Source of the DNA: Verrucomicrobiota bacterium
GTDB taxonomy: Bacteria > Verrucomicrobiota > Verrucomicrobiia > Verrucomicrobiales > Akkermansiaceae
Direction of reading: 5' to 3'
NCBI GenBank assembly: GCA_017301995.1
Contig: JAFLEH010000013.1
Location: forward strand, 1-64,000
DNA length: 64,000 nucleotides
In this document: positions 9,695-20,952 of the stretch, one piece after another
How positions within the stretch are numbered: the stretch's first letter is position 1
Layout of the letters: every line of letters begins with the position of its first letter
Program-made: the position numbers and the translations under genes
The notes under the pieces: generated by a model
The model's input: only the letters and a program-made list of their open reading frames with translations
The model's database searches: none
What the model was told of the DNA's origin: nothing

Positions 9695-10501
9695 ATGAAA
9701 CGGATGCTTCGCAAGCTGGCGGTGGCCTGCGCGTCGGCATTGCTGGCGGCGTGTTCCATTTCCGGTCATGAAAAATGGGGCGCGGAACCCGCTCAGGTGG
9801 TGGCAAAGCATCCCCGCGGCACCGACCGATGGAAGCGGGCGGAATCGACCCTAGCCAGCCTGGCGGAGCAGCGCGCGGCGTTCCTGAAAACGCGCGATCC
9901 GGCACTGGTGTTCGCCGTGTTTTACTATCATGTGACCGCTGGCATGCTCGGGAAAATCCGTTCGGGCGGGCTGGAGCATCCGGATTTCTGGCTGGACGAG
10001 GTGGCGGCGTTCCACGCGTTGTATGTTAGAAACCTCGACCCGAAGGTTAGGGAGAGCCACTGGCTGCCTTATCATGACCTGGCGCGGGATCTGCGGGGCC
10101 GGCGGTTCCACGGATGGCAGGTGGCGAATCCGGCGGATTTCGTCGTTCCCCGTTCTCTAACCGGACACGGGGTGGCCGCGCACATCGGCACCGACCTGCC
10201 GCGTTCGCTCGCGGAGGTGGCCGCGCGGCATCCGGGCTACGGAAGGGACCCGGGTGGCGGTCTGGAAAGGGACTTCCGGAAACTGTCCTGCGTTTTCCAC
10301 GAGGCATCGCGAAGGGGTTTCGGCGACCTGCGGACGACCTTCGGACCAGAGAGAACTTGGTATCTCGGAGCGATTCCCGGCAGGGATTCCATCGCCGCAG
10401 GGTGGATCGGCGTCCTGCGCGACAGAGCCTGGCGCTCCGGATGGGGAGAAGTGGGGGGGATCAAGGCGCGAGATAATGGAGTCATCCATCCTCGCCGGTG
10501 A
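9695..10501 (+). CDS. Lipoprotein of unknown function
   Basis: 268 residues from ATG at 9695. The N-terminus is a lipoprotein signal: basic MKRMLRKL, a hydrophobic core and lipobox LLAAC. The mature protein has no repeat or membrane segment. Conserved-looking stretches are VFAVFYYHVTAGML, DFWLDEVAAFHALYV and HDLARDLRGRRFHGW, rich in Trp, His and Tyr, which suggests an enzyme-like fold, but I recognise no family with confidence. Its last 20 bases overlap the 3' end of the convergent exosortase gene. An in-frame ATG at 9650 would spoil the signal peptide and was not used. Confidence 0.7.
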   Translation: MKRMLRKLAVACASALLAACSISGHEKWGAEPAQVVAKHPRGTDRWKRAESTLASLAEQRAAFLKTRDPALVFAVFYYHVTAGMLGKIRSGGLEHPDFWLDEVAAFHALYVRNLDPKVRESHWLPYHDLARDLRGRRFHGWQVANPADFVVPRSLTGHGVAAHIGTDLPRSLAEVAARHPGYGRDPGGGLERDFRKLSCVFHEASRRGFGDLRTTFGPERTWYLGAIPGRDSIAAGWIGVLRDRAWRSGWGEVGGIKARDNGVIHPRR

Positions 10502-11870
10502 TGACCGTTTCCGCGCGCCAGGGGCCGTTGAGCGGGTGGCGCAGGGCGGACCAGAACCACGCGGGAACGTCGGTCCATGACGAGCCGTCGCATTCGCTGA
10601 CAATCCGTTCGTGAATCATGAGGCGGCTACCGTTGGCGGTGGCGGTGAAGCGCGACCATCCGGAGCCGTCCGCGCAGCGCACGACGGCGGCCTCGCCGAT
10701 TTGATAGCCGGCCGCACGCAGGCAGTCGCGGGACGGATGGAGGCGCCGGGTGGCGGTGGTCACGCGGCGGAGGATGACTTGCGAAGTGCCCCAGCGGAAC
10801 GTGTGGATATCCCCGGAAAACGTCGCCGCGAAGGCGCGTTCCTGCGGTGTCGGCGGCAGCGGATCCAGCGGCAGGGCCAGGCCGTTGAACGTGAACACCG
10901 CCGGAGGAGCCGAACCGGGAGAAGGACTGGCGGGCACGGCCATCGGTCCGTGCGGGAGCGGCGCGAGGAGCGCGGCGGCTAACAGAACAATCCGCTCGGA
11001 ATAGCGTGGCGGAGCCGGATTGCCCGCGGCCACGGCGGGATTCGCACGGGACCCCATGAACCATGCGAACGGCACCGTCATCACCGCGAACACGAGCAAC
11101 CCGACTCCGCCATGGCCCAGCCCGGCGTCGCCGAGCCTTCCGGTTTCCACCATGGCGAGCCAGGCGGAGCGCACCGCGTTGGCCGCAACGCAGGCCGGCG
11201 GCACCAGCGCGGAGCCTAACAGCGTAAACCGCCATGAAACCCGGTGAAAGGCGGCCAGCGCCATCACCGCGAGCCACGCGTGCCACAGCATGCGCACGCC
11301 GCCGCACGCGGGATCCACTCCAACCGTTAGTCCTCCGATCTCCAGATCCACGCCGTGGCGGAAAACCACCAGCCCCGCCGAATCCAGCAACCACTGCGCG
11401 CCCGCGGCGGACGCGAGACGCATCGGATAGCCCAGATAGAATTGCAGCGACGCCACCACCGGCAGGGAAAGCATGAACAAACCTAACAATCCGGCCCGCC
11501 GGGCGATGCCATACCAGCAGACCAGTCCGCCGACCGCGATTCCCGCGCGGACCAGCGGCGGCAGCCACCCGATGGCCAGCACCGAGGCCAGAACCAACAG
11601 AGCGCCCGCGAACCGTTCGCCCGAACCCGCCTGAAGCGCCCGCCGCTCGCGCCACGCCATCAGCGCGGCGCCTAGCAGAACCGCCAGGCCCAGCGGTTCG
11701 TCGCTGCCGTCGTTGAGCCGTCGAGCATACCAGATCCACACCGGCGCCAGCGCGATCGCCAGCAACGCCGATGGCGGCACGCGGCGCAGCCACCGCAGCG
11801 GCGGCCATCCCGCGGCTTCCGAACACCAGGTCTTCGCGGTCGCTGCAGTCGCGCAATTGGCGGATGACAT
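10482..11870 (-). CDS. Exosortase with fused EpsI-like C-terminal domain
   Basis: 462 residues with about eight membrane helices over residues 30-310. The exosortase triad is present: Cys189 in VDPACGGVRML, Arg234 in NAVRSAW and His253 in LGHGGVG. Residues about 340-462 form a soluble domain with RRLHPSRDCLRAAGYQIG, resembling EpsI or exosortase-associated domains. By family it is a membrane transpeptidase that cleaves PEP-CTERM tails. It starts 7 bases after the stop of the VIT/VWA gene, whose product has a PEP-CTERM tail, so the pair is very likely enzyme plus dedicated substrate in one operon. Confidence 0.9.
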   Translation of the reverse strand: MSSANCATAATAKTWCSEAAGWPPLRWLRRVPPSALLAIALAPVWIWYARRLNDGSDEPLGLAVLLGAALMAWRERRALQAGSGERFAGALLVLASVLAIGWLPPLVRAGIAVGGLVCWYGIARRAGLLGLFMLSLPVVASLQFYLGYPMRLASAAGAQWLLDSAGLVVFRHGVDLEIGGLTVGVDPACGGVRMLWHAWLAVMALAAFHRVSWRFTLLGSALVPPACVAANAVRSAWLAMVETGRLGDAGLGHGGVGLLVFAVMTVPFAWFMGSRANPAVAAGNPAPPRYSERIVLLAAALLAPLPHGPMAVPASPSPGSAPPAVFTFNGLALPLDPLPPTPQERAFAATFSGDIHTFRWGTSQVILRRVTTATRRLHPSRDCLRAAGYQIGEAAVVRCADGSGWSRFTATANGSRLMIHERIVSECDGSSWTDVPAWFWSALRHPLNGPWRAETVITGEDG

Positions 11871-11877
11871 AAGCGTG

Positions 11878-13896
11878 TTAGATGATGTCGGGTTTCACCG
11901 GGGCCAGCGCGCGGCGGCGCTGGCAAACGAGCGTGACCACCAGCAGCGTGATCAGGCCGGCCGATCCGGGTTCGGGCACCGACCCGTTGCGGACCAGCGG
12001 CGAGTTCGGGGCGTTTCCGACGGCAGCGGCGGTTACCCCCGCGGGCAGCGGCAGCGGTTGGCGGACCGACACCAGTTCGTTGTTGGTGTTCCGCGGAGTC
12101 TCGTCCACGGCCACAAACGAGGTGTAGGGCGTGAGCAACGAGTGGGCCAATCCCAGCGCGGTGATCTCTCTAACCGAGTCGTTGGTCGCGGGCAGGATGT
12201 CGCCCAATTCGCGGACCCGTTCGCGCGCCCACAGGACCGGCAGGGCGGGATGATTGGTGCCGCGCGCGGCGGCCTCCGCCACGTCGATCCGTTGCTCGAA
12301 CGCCTCGCCGTTTCCGGCGATTCCTCTAACCACGATGGTTCCGGCAGGCTCGCCGCTCCACGCGCCGTGCAGCGCCAGCGGGCGGGAGGCGAACACATCC
12401 GGGCAGCGCGACGGCATCACGCCATTCATGCGGAAGCCCTCCGCTTCTATCCGGACCTTGGCCAGCACCGGACTGGCGATCGCCTTGAGCACGCGCTTCG
12501 CCGCGGCGGCCGCGCCCGCCGGGTCGGTGACCACCTCCGGCTCGCCGCCGCCGGCGCGGGCCACGCTTTCTATCAGCCCGCGGTTGACCGAACTTCCGAT
12601 GCCGAAGGTGAACAGATTCGCCTCGCCGATCCGCGACGCGACCAGTTCTCTAACTCCCTTTTCCGCTGTGACGTAGCCGTCGGTCACCAGCAGGATCGTG
12701 CGGGATCTGCCATCGGATCCGGGCAGGGCCAGCGCGCGCTCCAGGGCCGGTTGCAACTCGGTGCCGCCGCCTGCGGTCTGGCGTTCGAGAAACGAGATCG
12801 CTTCCGCCAGACGTTCGCCGCTGGCGGGCACCGGACTATCGGAAAACACCTCGCTGCCGGAAGCGAAATACATCACGTTGAAGGTATCCGTCGGCTTGAG
12901 GCCGCCCACCAGCTCGCGCAGCAGCGCCTTCGCCGTTTCCAACGGAAAGCCGGTCATCGATCCGGAAACATCCATCACCAGCACATAATCGCGCGGCGGG
13001 ATGAGATCGGGCCGCGTTTGGGCCGGTGGCTCCACTTGCAGCAGGAAATGTCCGCCGTTGTCATCGCGATGGAGCAAAAGGCCCGCGGCCACCTTGCCAC
13101 CGCCGAGTTTCCACCGGAGGATGAAATCGCGGTTCGCCGCGGCGCGTCCGGCCTCGCCGCCGAGGCTAACCACCGCGTGGTCGCGGCTCTTGAAATCCAC
13201 CACGCCCGGATAGCCGGGGCAGGTGACTTCCGCGAGCGGAAGACCGGTCGCGAGATCCACGCTAACCGATAGTCCGGCGGGATTGGCCTTCCCTTCCCCG
13301 AGATGCGGATTGGCGGCCCAATCGGCTCCTCCGCCCGCTTCGCTCTTGCCGCCGGTATAGCGCGGACCCACCACCACCGGCAGTACGAATTCATAAACGC
13401 CGTCGGTGGCGGTTAGCGTCTCGGTCCATTCCACCTCCACACTGACTTCCTCGCCGGGCGGCAGTTGGGTCACGGTCATGTCCAGCACATTGGGACGCCG
13501 TTCTTCCAACAAAGCGGCGGTTTTCCTCTCGCGCCGGGCGGTTTCGAACTCGGCGCGGGCGGTGGCGGACTCGCGGATCCTGGCCGCGATCACCCGGCCG
13601 GCGCTGGTCAGTTTCATCCCGTGGACCGCCGCGCGGGTGGAGCACGGAAACACATAACGCGCCTCCACCGGGACCGTGCCGGTGTTCGCATACCGTTGTT
13701 CGAGCCGCACCCGCGCGATGGTGCCGGCCACCGCCACTTCGGCGCGGGACTCCTTGAGCGGAAGGCACTCCACCGCTTGCTCGCCGCTGGCGGGCAGCAC
13801 CTCCAGATAGGGCGCGCCGCCGGATGACGCGGCTTTTGCGGCGAACGCGGATCCTAGCAGAACGACGGTGGCGGCTAACAGTCGGATGTGTTTCAT
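11878..13896 (-). CDS. VIT/VWA-domain protein with PEP-CTERM tail, likely exosortase substrate
   Basis: 672 residues. Signal peptide (MKHIRLLAATVVLLGSAFA), then a VIT domain (about 35-165) as in inter-alpha-trypsin inhibitor heavy chains, with the typical YVFPCSTRAAVHGM stretch. A von Willebrand A domain follows (about 303-470) with the metal-binding MIDAS start MDVSGSM near residue 309. The C-terminus is SVPEPG from residue 639, a hydrophobic segment and QRRRALAPVK, a PEP-CTERM sorting signal. It probably sits at the cell surface and binds a protein or glycan partner through the metal site; the partner is unknown. First gene of the two-gene unit with the exosortase. Confidence 0.9.
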   Translation of the reverse strand: MKHIRLLAATVVLLGSAFAAKAASSGGAPYLEVLPASGEQAVECLPLKESRAEVAVAGTIARVRLEQRYANTGTVPVEARYVFPCSTRAAVHGMKLTSAGRVIAARIRESATARAEFETARRERKTAALLEERRPNVLDMTVTQLPPGEEVSVEVEWTETLTATDGVYEFVLPVVVGPRYTGGKSEAGGGADWAANPHLGEGKANPAGLSVSVDLATGLPLAEVTCPGYPGVVDFKSRDHAVVSLGGEAGRAAANRDFILRWKLGGGKVAAGLLLHRDDNGGHFLLQVEPPAQTRPDLIPPRDYVLVMDVSGSMTGFPLETAKALLRELVGGLKPTDTFNVMYFASGSEVFSDSPVPASGERLAEAISFLERQTAGGGTELQPALERALALPGSDGRSRTILLVTDGYVTAEKGVRELVASRIGEANLFTFGIGSSVNRGLIESVARAGGGEPEVVTDPAGAAAAAKRVLKAIASPVLAKVRIEAEGFRMNGVMPSRCPDVFASRPLALHGAWSGEPAGTIVVRGIAGNGEAFEQRIDVAEAAARGTNHPALPVLWARERVRELGDILPATNDSVREITALGLAHSLLTPYTSFVAVDETPRNTNNELVSVRQPLPLPAGVTAAAVGNAPNSPLVRNGSVPEPGSAGLITLLVVTLVCQRRRALAPVKPDII

Positions 13897-14007
13897 GGGC
13901 GTGGAAATGCGGTTGACGGCCGCGATTCCATCCCCGCCGCGTGAAACACCGATGCGGGTTGTGTGAAAATTCCGGGAATTCGCCGGAAAACGCCGTGGCG
14001 CGGGCGG

Positions 14008-14784
14008 CTACTTCTTTTGATAGACCCGCACGAAGTCGATTTCCATGCGCTGCGGGAACGCGGCTTCGTCGATGCCCTTCTGGCCGCCCCACGCGCCGCC
14101 GATGGCGAGGTTGAGAATCAGATAGAACGGCTTGTCGAACGGCCATTCCTTGGCGGTATCGCCGGGTTTTCTGTTGAAGGTCGCATAGGTCTTGCCATCG
14201 ATCGACATGGCGATGCGGCCGTCGGTCCATTCCATCCCGTAGGTGTGGAAATCGGTGGCGAAGGTGGGCGTTATGAGCGTGCCGGAGCGTTGGGTGCCTT
14301 TGGTGTGGTTGAACGTCTCGCTGTGGAGGGTGCCGTGGATCTTGCCGGCGTCGTGGCCCACATGTTCCATGATGTCGATTTCCCCGCAAAGCGGCCAGCG
14401 GACCTTGCCGTGGTCGGCGGGCAGCATCCAGATGGCGGGCCATGTGCCGCGGGCGGCGGGCAGTTTCGCGCGAATCTCGAACTTCCCGGACGACCACTCG
14501 CCGTGGCCTTTGGAGATGACGCTCGCGGAGGTGAACCCGCCGCCTTTCATCGCCTCCTTGCGGGCTTCGATGATCAGCTTGCCATCCTCGACGCGGGCGT
14601 TTTCGCGACGGTCCTTGGTGTAGAACTGCTTCTCGTTGTTGCGGATGAGCCCCTCCTCATATCCCCACTTGTCGGGATTCGGGCGGCCGGCTTGGTCGAA
14701 CTCATCGGACCACACCAGCTTCCATCCGGGAAGGTCGGCGGCGGCGGAAACGGCGGCAAACGCGAGGAAAATCAGGGGTTTCAT
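14008..14784 (-). CDS. GH16 beta-glucanase (laminarinase-like), secreted
   Basis: 258 residues from ATG at 14784, which begins the signal peptide MKPLIFLAFAAVSAAA; an in-frame ATG at 14829 would add 15 charged residues. Hallmarks of GH16: WKLVWSDEFDQAG near the N-terminus, the catalytic GEIDIMEHVG with nucleophile and acid/base Glu (E-I-D-I-M-E), and the final IDFVRVYQKK. It should cleave beta-1,3 or mixed beta-1,3/1,4 glucans outside the cytoplasm; exact specificity is not shown. Single-gene unit, divergent from the oxidoreductase gene. Confidence 0.92.
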   Translation of the reverse strand: MKPLIFLAFAAVSAAADLPGWKLVWSDEFDQAGRPNPDKWGYEEGLIRNNEKQFYTKDRRENARVEDGKLIIEARKEAMKGGGFTSASVISKGHGEWSSGKFEIRAKLPAARGTWPAIWMLPADHGKVRWPLCGEIDIMEHVGHDAGKIHGTLHSETFNHTKGTQRSGTLITPTFATDFHTYGMEWTDGRIAMSIDGKTYATFNRKPGDTAKEWPFDKPFYLILNLAIGGAWGGQKGIDEAAFPQRMEIDFVRVYQKK

Positions 14785-14919
14785 GGTTCGGATGGAGCGA
14801 TTACGCCGGAAAATTCCGGGTCCTCTCACCGGAGCGTTCGAGGGGCTCGGAAATGATGATAATTTTCACCGGTGGAATAAAATCCGCGCGATTTCATCCC
14901 ATAGCCCACAATCAACACC

Positions 14920-16587
14920 ATGAGCGAACAGCAGAACACAACGACGGCAGGACGGAAAATCATCATCGTGGGCGGAGTGGCGGGAGGGGCATCCTGCGCC
15001 GCGCGGCTGCGGAGGCTGGATGAAACCGCGGAAATCGTCATGCTGGAGCGCGGACCCTACGTTTCCTATGCCAACTGCGGACTCCCCTATCACGTCGGTG
15101 GCGTGATCGAAAAGGAATCGAAGCTGTTGGTGGCCACCGAGGAGCTTTTCCGCGAGCGGTTCGCCATCGACTGCCGGACCCGCTCCGAAGTGGTCTCCAT
15201 CAACCCAGCGGAAAAGACCGTGGATGTCCTCAACCATGCCACCGGCGGGACCACCACCGAACGCTACGACAAGCTGGTGCTCTCCCCCGGCGCCGCGCCG
15301 GTTAGGCCGCCGCTGCCGGGCATCGGGCTGCCCGGGGTCTTCTCGGTTAGAACGGTGCCCGACGCCCGCGAGATCCGGGGATGGATCGAGAAACACCAGG
15401 CGAAGCGCGCGGTCGTGGTGGGCGGCGGATTCATCGGACTCGAAATGGCGGAAAACCTCGTCCACCGCGGGCTCGATGTGACCGTGGTGGAAATGTTGGA
15501 CCAGGTGATGCCGCCGCTCGACCGCGAGGTCGCCCGCAAGGTGGAGCAGCATCTAACCGAGAACGGGGTTAGGCTCGCGCTCAATGACGGCGTGGCGGGA
15601 TTCGAGGAAGCGGACGGCGCGCTGCGGGTGCTCACCCAATCCGGTGCGGCGCATCCGGCGGACCTGATCGTGCTCGCCATCGGCGTGCGGCCGGAAACCG
15701 CCCTGGCCAAGGCCGCCGGACTGGCGCTTGGCGAACGCGGAGGCATCCGGGTGGACGCCCAAATGCGCACCAGCGACCCCGACATTTTCGCGGTGGGCGA
15801 CGCGGTGGAGGTGAAGGATACCGTCACCGGCCAGTGGTCGCTCATTCCGCTGGCAGGCCCCGCCAACCGGCAGGGCCGGATCGTGGCCGACGTGATCGCG
15901 GGCCGTGAAGCGGCGTTCCGCGGCACCCAGGGCACCGCGGTGGTGGGTGTGTTCGGGCTGGTGGTGGCCTCCACCGGTGCCAGCGAAAAGGCGCTCAAGC
16001 GCGCCGGAATCGAGGATTACGAGAAAATCTATCTCTATCCGAATTCCAACGCCTCCTACTATCCGGGTGCGAGAATGGTCACGATGAAGGTGCTTTTCCG
16101 CAAGTCCGACGGGCTGCTGCTGGGCGCGCAGGCGGTCGGCGAGCGTGGCGTCATCGAGCGCGTCAACGCTCTGGCGATGGCGATCCAGTTCGGCGGCACG
16201 GTTTATGATCTGGAGGAGTCCGAGCTGTGCTATGCGCCGCAGTTTGGCGGGGCCAAGGATCCGGTGAACTTCGCCGGCATGATCGCGGCCGACGTGCTGC
16301 GCGGCGACATGCCGATCGCCCATTGGACCGGTGAAGCCCCCGCGTTTCTGCTGGACGTCCGCGACGAGGACGAGGTGGAGGAGGAACCCGTGCCCGGCGC
16401 GGTGAACATCCCGCTCAACGAACTGCGCGGGCGCTTGTCCGAGCTGCCGAAGGACGTCGGAATCCAGGTGAGCTGCCGTTCCGGCCAACGCGCCTACTAC
16501 GCCACCCGGATCCTGCTGCAACACGGCTTCGACGCCCGCAATCTATCCGGCGGGCGGCTTTCCCGGAGCATGCTGACGGGCGATTGA
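14920..16587 (+). CDS. CoA-disulfide reductase / NAD(P)H-dependent persulfide reductase with rhodanese domain
   Basis: 555 residues. Two Rossmann folds: FAD site IIIVGGVAGGASCAARLRR (residues 13-31) and NAD(P)H site VVVGGGFIGLEMAE. The single redox Cys of the CoA-disulfide reductase family is in SYANCGLPY. After the dimerisation domain, a rhodanese domain (about 475-550) carries its own Cys in QVSCRSGQRA. Such fusions (CoADR-Rhd, Npsr) reduce CoA disulfides or CoA and glutathione persulfides and act in thiol and sulfane-sulfur balance. All catalytic cysteines are present. No neighbour adds information. Confidence 0.88.
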   Translation: MSEQQNTTTAGRKIIIVGGVAGGASCAARLRRLDETAEIVMLERGPYVSYANCGLPYHVGGVIEKESKLLVATEELFRERFAIDCRTRSEVVSINPAEKTVDVLNHATGGTTTERYDKLVLSPGAAPVRPPLPGIGLPGVFSVRTVPDAREIRGWIEKHQAKRAVVVGGGFIGLEMAENLVHRGLDVTVVEMLDQVMPPLDREVARKVEQHLTENGVRLALNDGVAGFEEADGALRVLTQSGAAHPADLIVLAIGVRPETALAKAAGLALGERGGIRVDAQMRTSDPDIFAVGDAVEVKDTVTGQWSLIPLAGPANRQGRIVADVIAGREAAFRGTQGTAVVGVFGLVVASTGASEKALKRAGIEDYEKIYLYPNSNASYYPGARMVTMKVLFRKSDGLLLGAQAVGERGVIERVNALAMAIQFGGTVYDLEESELCYAPQFGGAKDPVNFAGMIAADVLRGDMPIAHWTGEAPAFLLDVRDEDEVEEEPVPGAVNIPLNELRGRLSELPKDVGIQVSCRSGQRAYYATRILLQHGFDARNLSGGRLSRSMLTGD

Positions 16588-16610
16588 CAATCCAACCGGC
16601 CGCCGTCGCG

Positions 16611-17492
16611 TCAGGACGTGCCCGCGAGCTTGTGGTTGAGGGCGATGGAACGGCGCAGGGCGCGCATCACGTCGGCCAGGGCGCGGTGGGTGCGCACGGC
16701 GGAGGCACAGCGGGGATCGTTGTGGGCGTGGCGGCTCACAAAACGGCCGATCTCGCCGTGCAACTGGCGCATCCGGGTTTCCAGCAGGCCGTCCTCGGCC
16801 CGATAGGTGGATAGATCCTTGTTGATCTCGCCGATGGTTTGGAAGGTGGCCGACGCGTGGTCGCGGCGCTCTTTCCGCTGCTGGTCGAGTTCCTGGTCAA
16901 TGGCATCGAGTTCGCGGTCGCCTTCTTCGATTTCCGAACCGATTTTCAGGCGTTGTTCTTTCAGGGTGACGAATTCGTCCTTGAGTTCGGCGAGCCGGGT
17001 TTTGACCTTTTCGAGTTCTTCCGCCCTCTCCGGGGAGGTGTTGGCCTCTTTGGTCAGCACTTCGAGCTTCATCTTCAGGCCGTCGTAGATCCGCCGGATT
17101 TCCCGGGCTTGGCCGACAATCCGGTCGCGGGCCCGGGACTTTTCCTCAAGGGCGGCCAGGATCGCTGCGCGGCGGTCGGCCAGTTCCGGGTTGAGCGTCG
17201 GATTGGCGGACAGCAGGGCCGCGCGTTCCTGATGGGCGGCGTCGAGCCGGGCTTCGCATTCCGCGAGCTTTTCCCTAACAACGCCGCGTTCCTTGATGAG
17301 TTTCCGGAGATTCCAGTATTCGACGGAGAGTTTTTCGATTTCCTCGACCCTCTCCCAAACGGCCGCGCCGAGGAACGCCTCGGCTTCGCGGAGCAGGTGC
17401 ATTTCCGCGGCGGCGTCGCTCATCCGCTGGCTGCGGCGGACAATGCCGAATGCCTGGGCAACGCGGGCGATGAAATAGCGGGTGGTGGTCAT
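16611..17492 (-). CDS. Coiled-coil protein of unknown function
   Basis: 293 residues, almost wholly helical and rich in Glu, Lys, Arg, Ala and Leu. Heptad-like stretches run from about residue 55 to 240 (for example VKTRLAELKDEFVTLKEQRL). There is no signal peptide or membrane segment, so it is probably cytoplasmic. The N-terminus MTTTRYFIARVAQAFGIVRR is basic and slightly hydrophobic. It ends 23 bases from the convergent oxidoreductase stop and lies 39 bases after acs reading leftwards, so it may be co-transcribed with acs. I do not recognise the family. Confidence 0.7.
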   Translation of the reverse strand: MTTTRYFIARVAQAFGIVRRSQRMSDAAAEMHLLREAEAFLGAAVWERVEEIEKLSVEYWNLRKLIKERGVVREKLAECEARLDAAHQERAALLSANPTLNPELADRRAAILAALEEKSRARDRIVGQAREIRRIYDGLKMKLEVLTKEANTSPERAEELEKVKTRLAELKDEFVTLKEQRLKIGSEIEEGDRELDAIDQELDQQRKERRDHASATFQTIGEINKDLSTYRAEDGLLETRMRQLHGEIGRFVSRHAHNDPRCASAVRTHRALADVMRALRRSIALNHKLAGTS

Positions 17493-17531
17493 GGTGGAAA
17501 GGGCGGAAATACCGGGACGGCCTCGCCGCGC

Positions 17532-19475
<1,944 letters not shown>

Positions 19476-19776
19476 GGGAAAGTGGGATGGGGCTTCGGCA
19501 AAACCGTGTGCCTTGGAGACCGCAAAACGGCCCCGGCCAACGGCGAGGGAGGGACAACTAGCCGCTAACCCGCCGGAACGCAAGTCGCCGCTTCGCCACA
19601 GTGACGATTTTTCGCAGGGATCCCCTACAATCTCCGGATGTGTGCCGTAAACGGCAATCGCGGTTGTGATGCCGCCGCCCGTTCGTTCGCGCGCGATTCC
19701 TCTCGAATTCGGCGGGATTTTTCTTAGCATCACGCCCCGGAAGGGCGGCGGCGCTCCTCCCTAACCGCGAGCTTGC
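19476..19776. other. Intergenic gap between divergent acs and the NPYASP membrane protein
   Basis: About 300 bases without a convincing gene. It should hold the acs promoter and that of the gene at 19777, but I see no -35/-10 pair good enough to call. Confidence 0.5.
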
Positions 19777-20352
19777 ATGAATACCGAGATCAACCCCTAC
19801 GCCAGCCCTGCCTCCAGCCAAATCACTCCCGAGGTGACCCACTGGACCACCATCTACCGCGCCGGACGCCTTCTCATGGTGCGCGACGGCGCGGTGCTTC
19901 CGGATGTGTGTGTCGTCAGCAACCAACCCACGGGACCCGGTGATTGGCGGAAGCGGGTCCGCCTCTCCTGGATATCGCCCTGGCTGTATTTGGCCCTGCT
20001 TGCGAACCTGCTTGTTTTCCTGATTCTCTCAATTGTACTTCGGAAATCCGGCTGGGTGACCTACAGCCTGTCCCGACGGGCGAGGATGACCGTTATCAGA
20101 AAAAAGGCGGCGGCCGGCATCATGTTTGTCATGTCCATCGGGCTGATCGTGACCGCGGTCACCGGCAGTGTCTCCGATGACTTGGTTCTAACCAGTGTCT
20201 TGGGCGGGTTGGTGATGCTGATTGCGGCGCTTCTGATCCTTTCCCGCGCGGACGCGGTGCGCGTGGCCAGGACGAAAGACGGCTGGTTTCTGGTAAAAGG
20301 GTGCGGCCGGGAATTCCTCGATACGTTTCCGGAACGCCCGCCCGGCATCTGA
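19777..20352 (+). CDS. Membrane protein with N-terminal NPYASP motif
   Basis: 191 residues. It starts MNTEINPYASPASSQ; this Asn-Pro-Tyr-Ala-Ser-Pro opening is common in planctomycete and verrucomicrobial membrane proteins. A soluble stretch of about 60 residues is followed by three hydrophobic segments (near 67-87, 112-131 and 136-155) and a short cytoplasmic end. No catalytic motif is seen and no function can be given. Confidence 0.7.
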   Translation: MNTEINPYASPASSQITPEVTHWTTIYRAGRLLMVRDGAVLPDVCVVSNQPTGPGDWRKRVRLSWISPWLYLALLANLLVFLILSIVLRKSGWVTYSLSRRARMTVIRKKAAAGIMFVMSIGLIVTAVTGSVSDDLVLTSVLGGLVMLIAALLILSRADAVRVARTKDGWFLVKGCGREFLDTFPERPPGI

Positions 20353-20400
20353 CAGTCCATACCCGGAGGATGGTGTGTCGGTTCCGGATCGCACGGGGAC

Positions 20401-20845
20401 CGACAAAAAGGGACAGGCACTTTGACGATGGACGACCACACCGGGAGATGAAACGGCGGGGTGTGCGGTGTTGATGCTCGCCGACATGCGGTGGCGAGAG
20501 ACAGAAGATTTTGAGACAGAAGACAGAAGACGGGAAGACGCTTCTTCATTGGCGGGTTCTGGCGCTGGCCACGGCGTCACCGCCGCGGCTTCGGAGAATT
20601 CCTCCGCGAACACCTCCGCGATCTCCGCGTCTTTGCGTTTCGTTTCGACAAAAAGGGACAGGCACTTTGACGATGATATTGAACCTGCTTCGCAGGCAGA
20701 CAGAAGACGCTGAGACAGAAGACAGAAGACGGGAAGGCGCTTCTTCATTGGCGGGCCCTGGCGCTGGCCACGGCGTCACCGCCGCGGCTACGGAGAATTC
20801 CTCCGCGAACCCCTCCGCGACCTCCGGGTCTTTGCGTTTCGTTTC
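20401..20845. repeat. Interspersed direct repeats (two copies each of a 30-bp and a 134-bp unit)
   Basis: Unit 1, 30 bp, is identical at 20401-20430 and 20646-20675; its core AAAAAGGGACAGGCAC resembles termini seen in REP-like elements. Unit 2, 134 bp, occurs at 20513-20646 and 20712-20845 with only a few mismatches; it starts GAGACAGAAGACAGAAGAC and ends in a run of CTCCGCGA-type repeats and TTTGCGTTTCGTTTC. No start-to-stop frame in the region looks like a protein. The gap of 600 bases between 20352 and 20953 is filled mostly by this array. Confidence 0.85.
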
Positions 20846-20952
20846 AGCCAACGACGGCATCGACTGGGCGCGAATGGATGGGATTCTTGAAACCGCGAGA
20901 CGCGCCCAGCCACGGGGAGCCACGCTCTCACGAGCGCGGCTACGGGGCGCGG

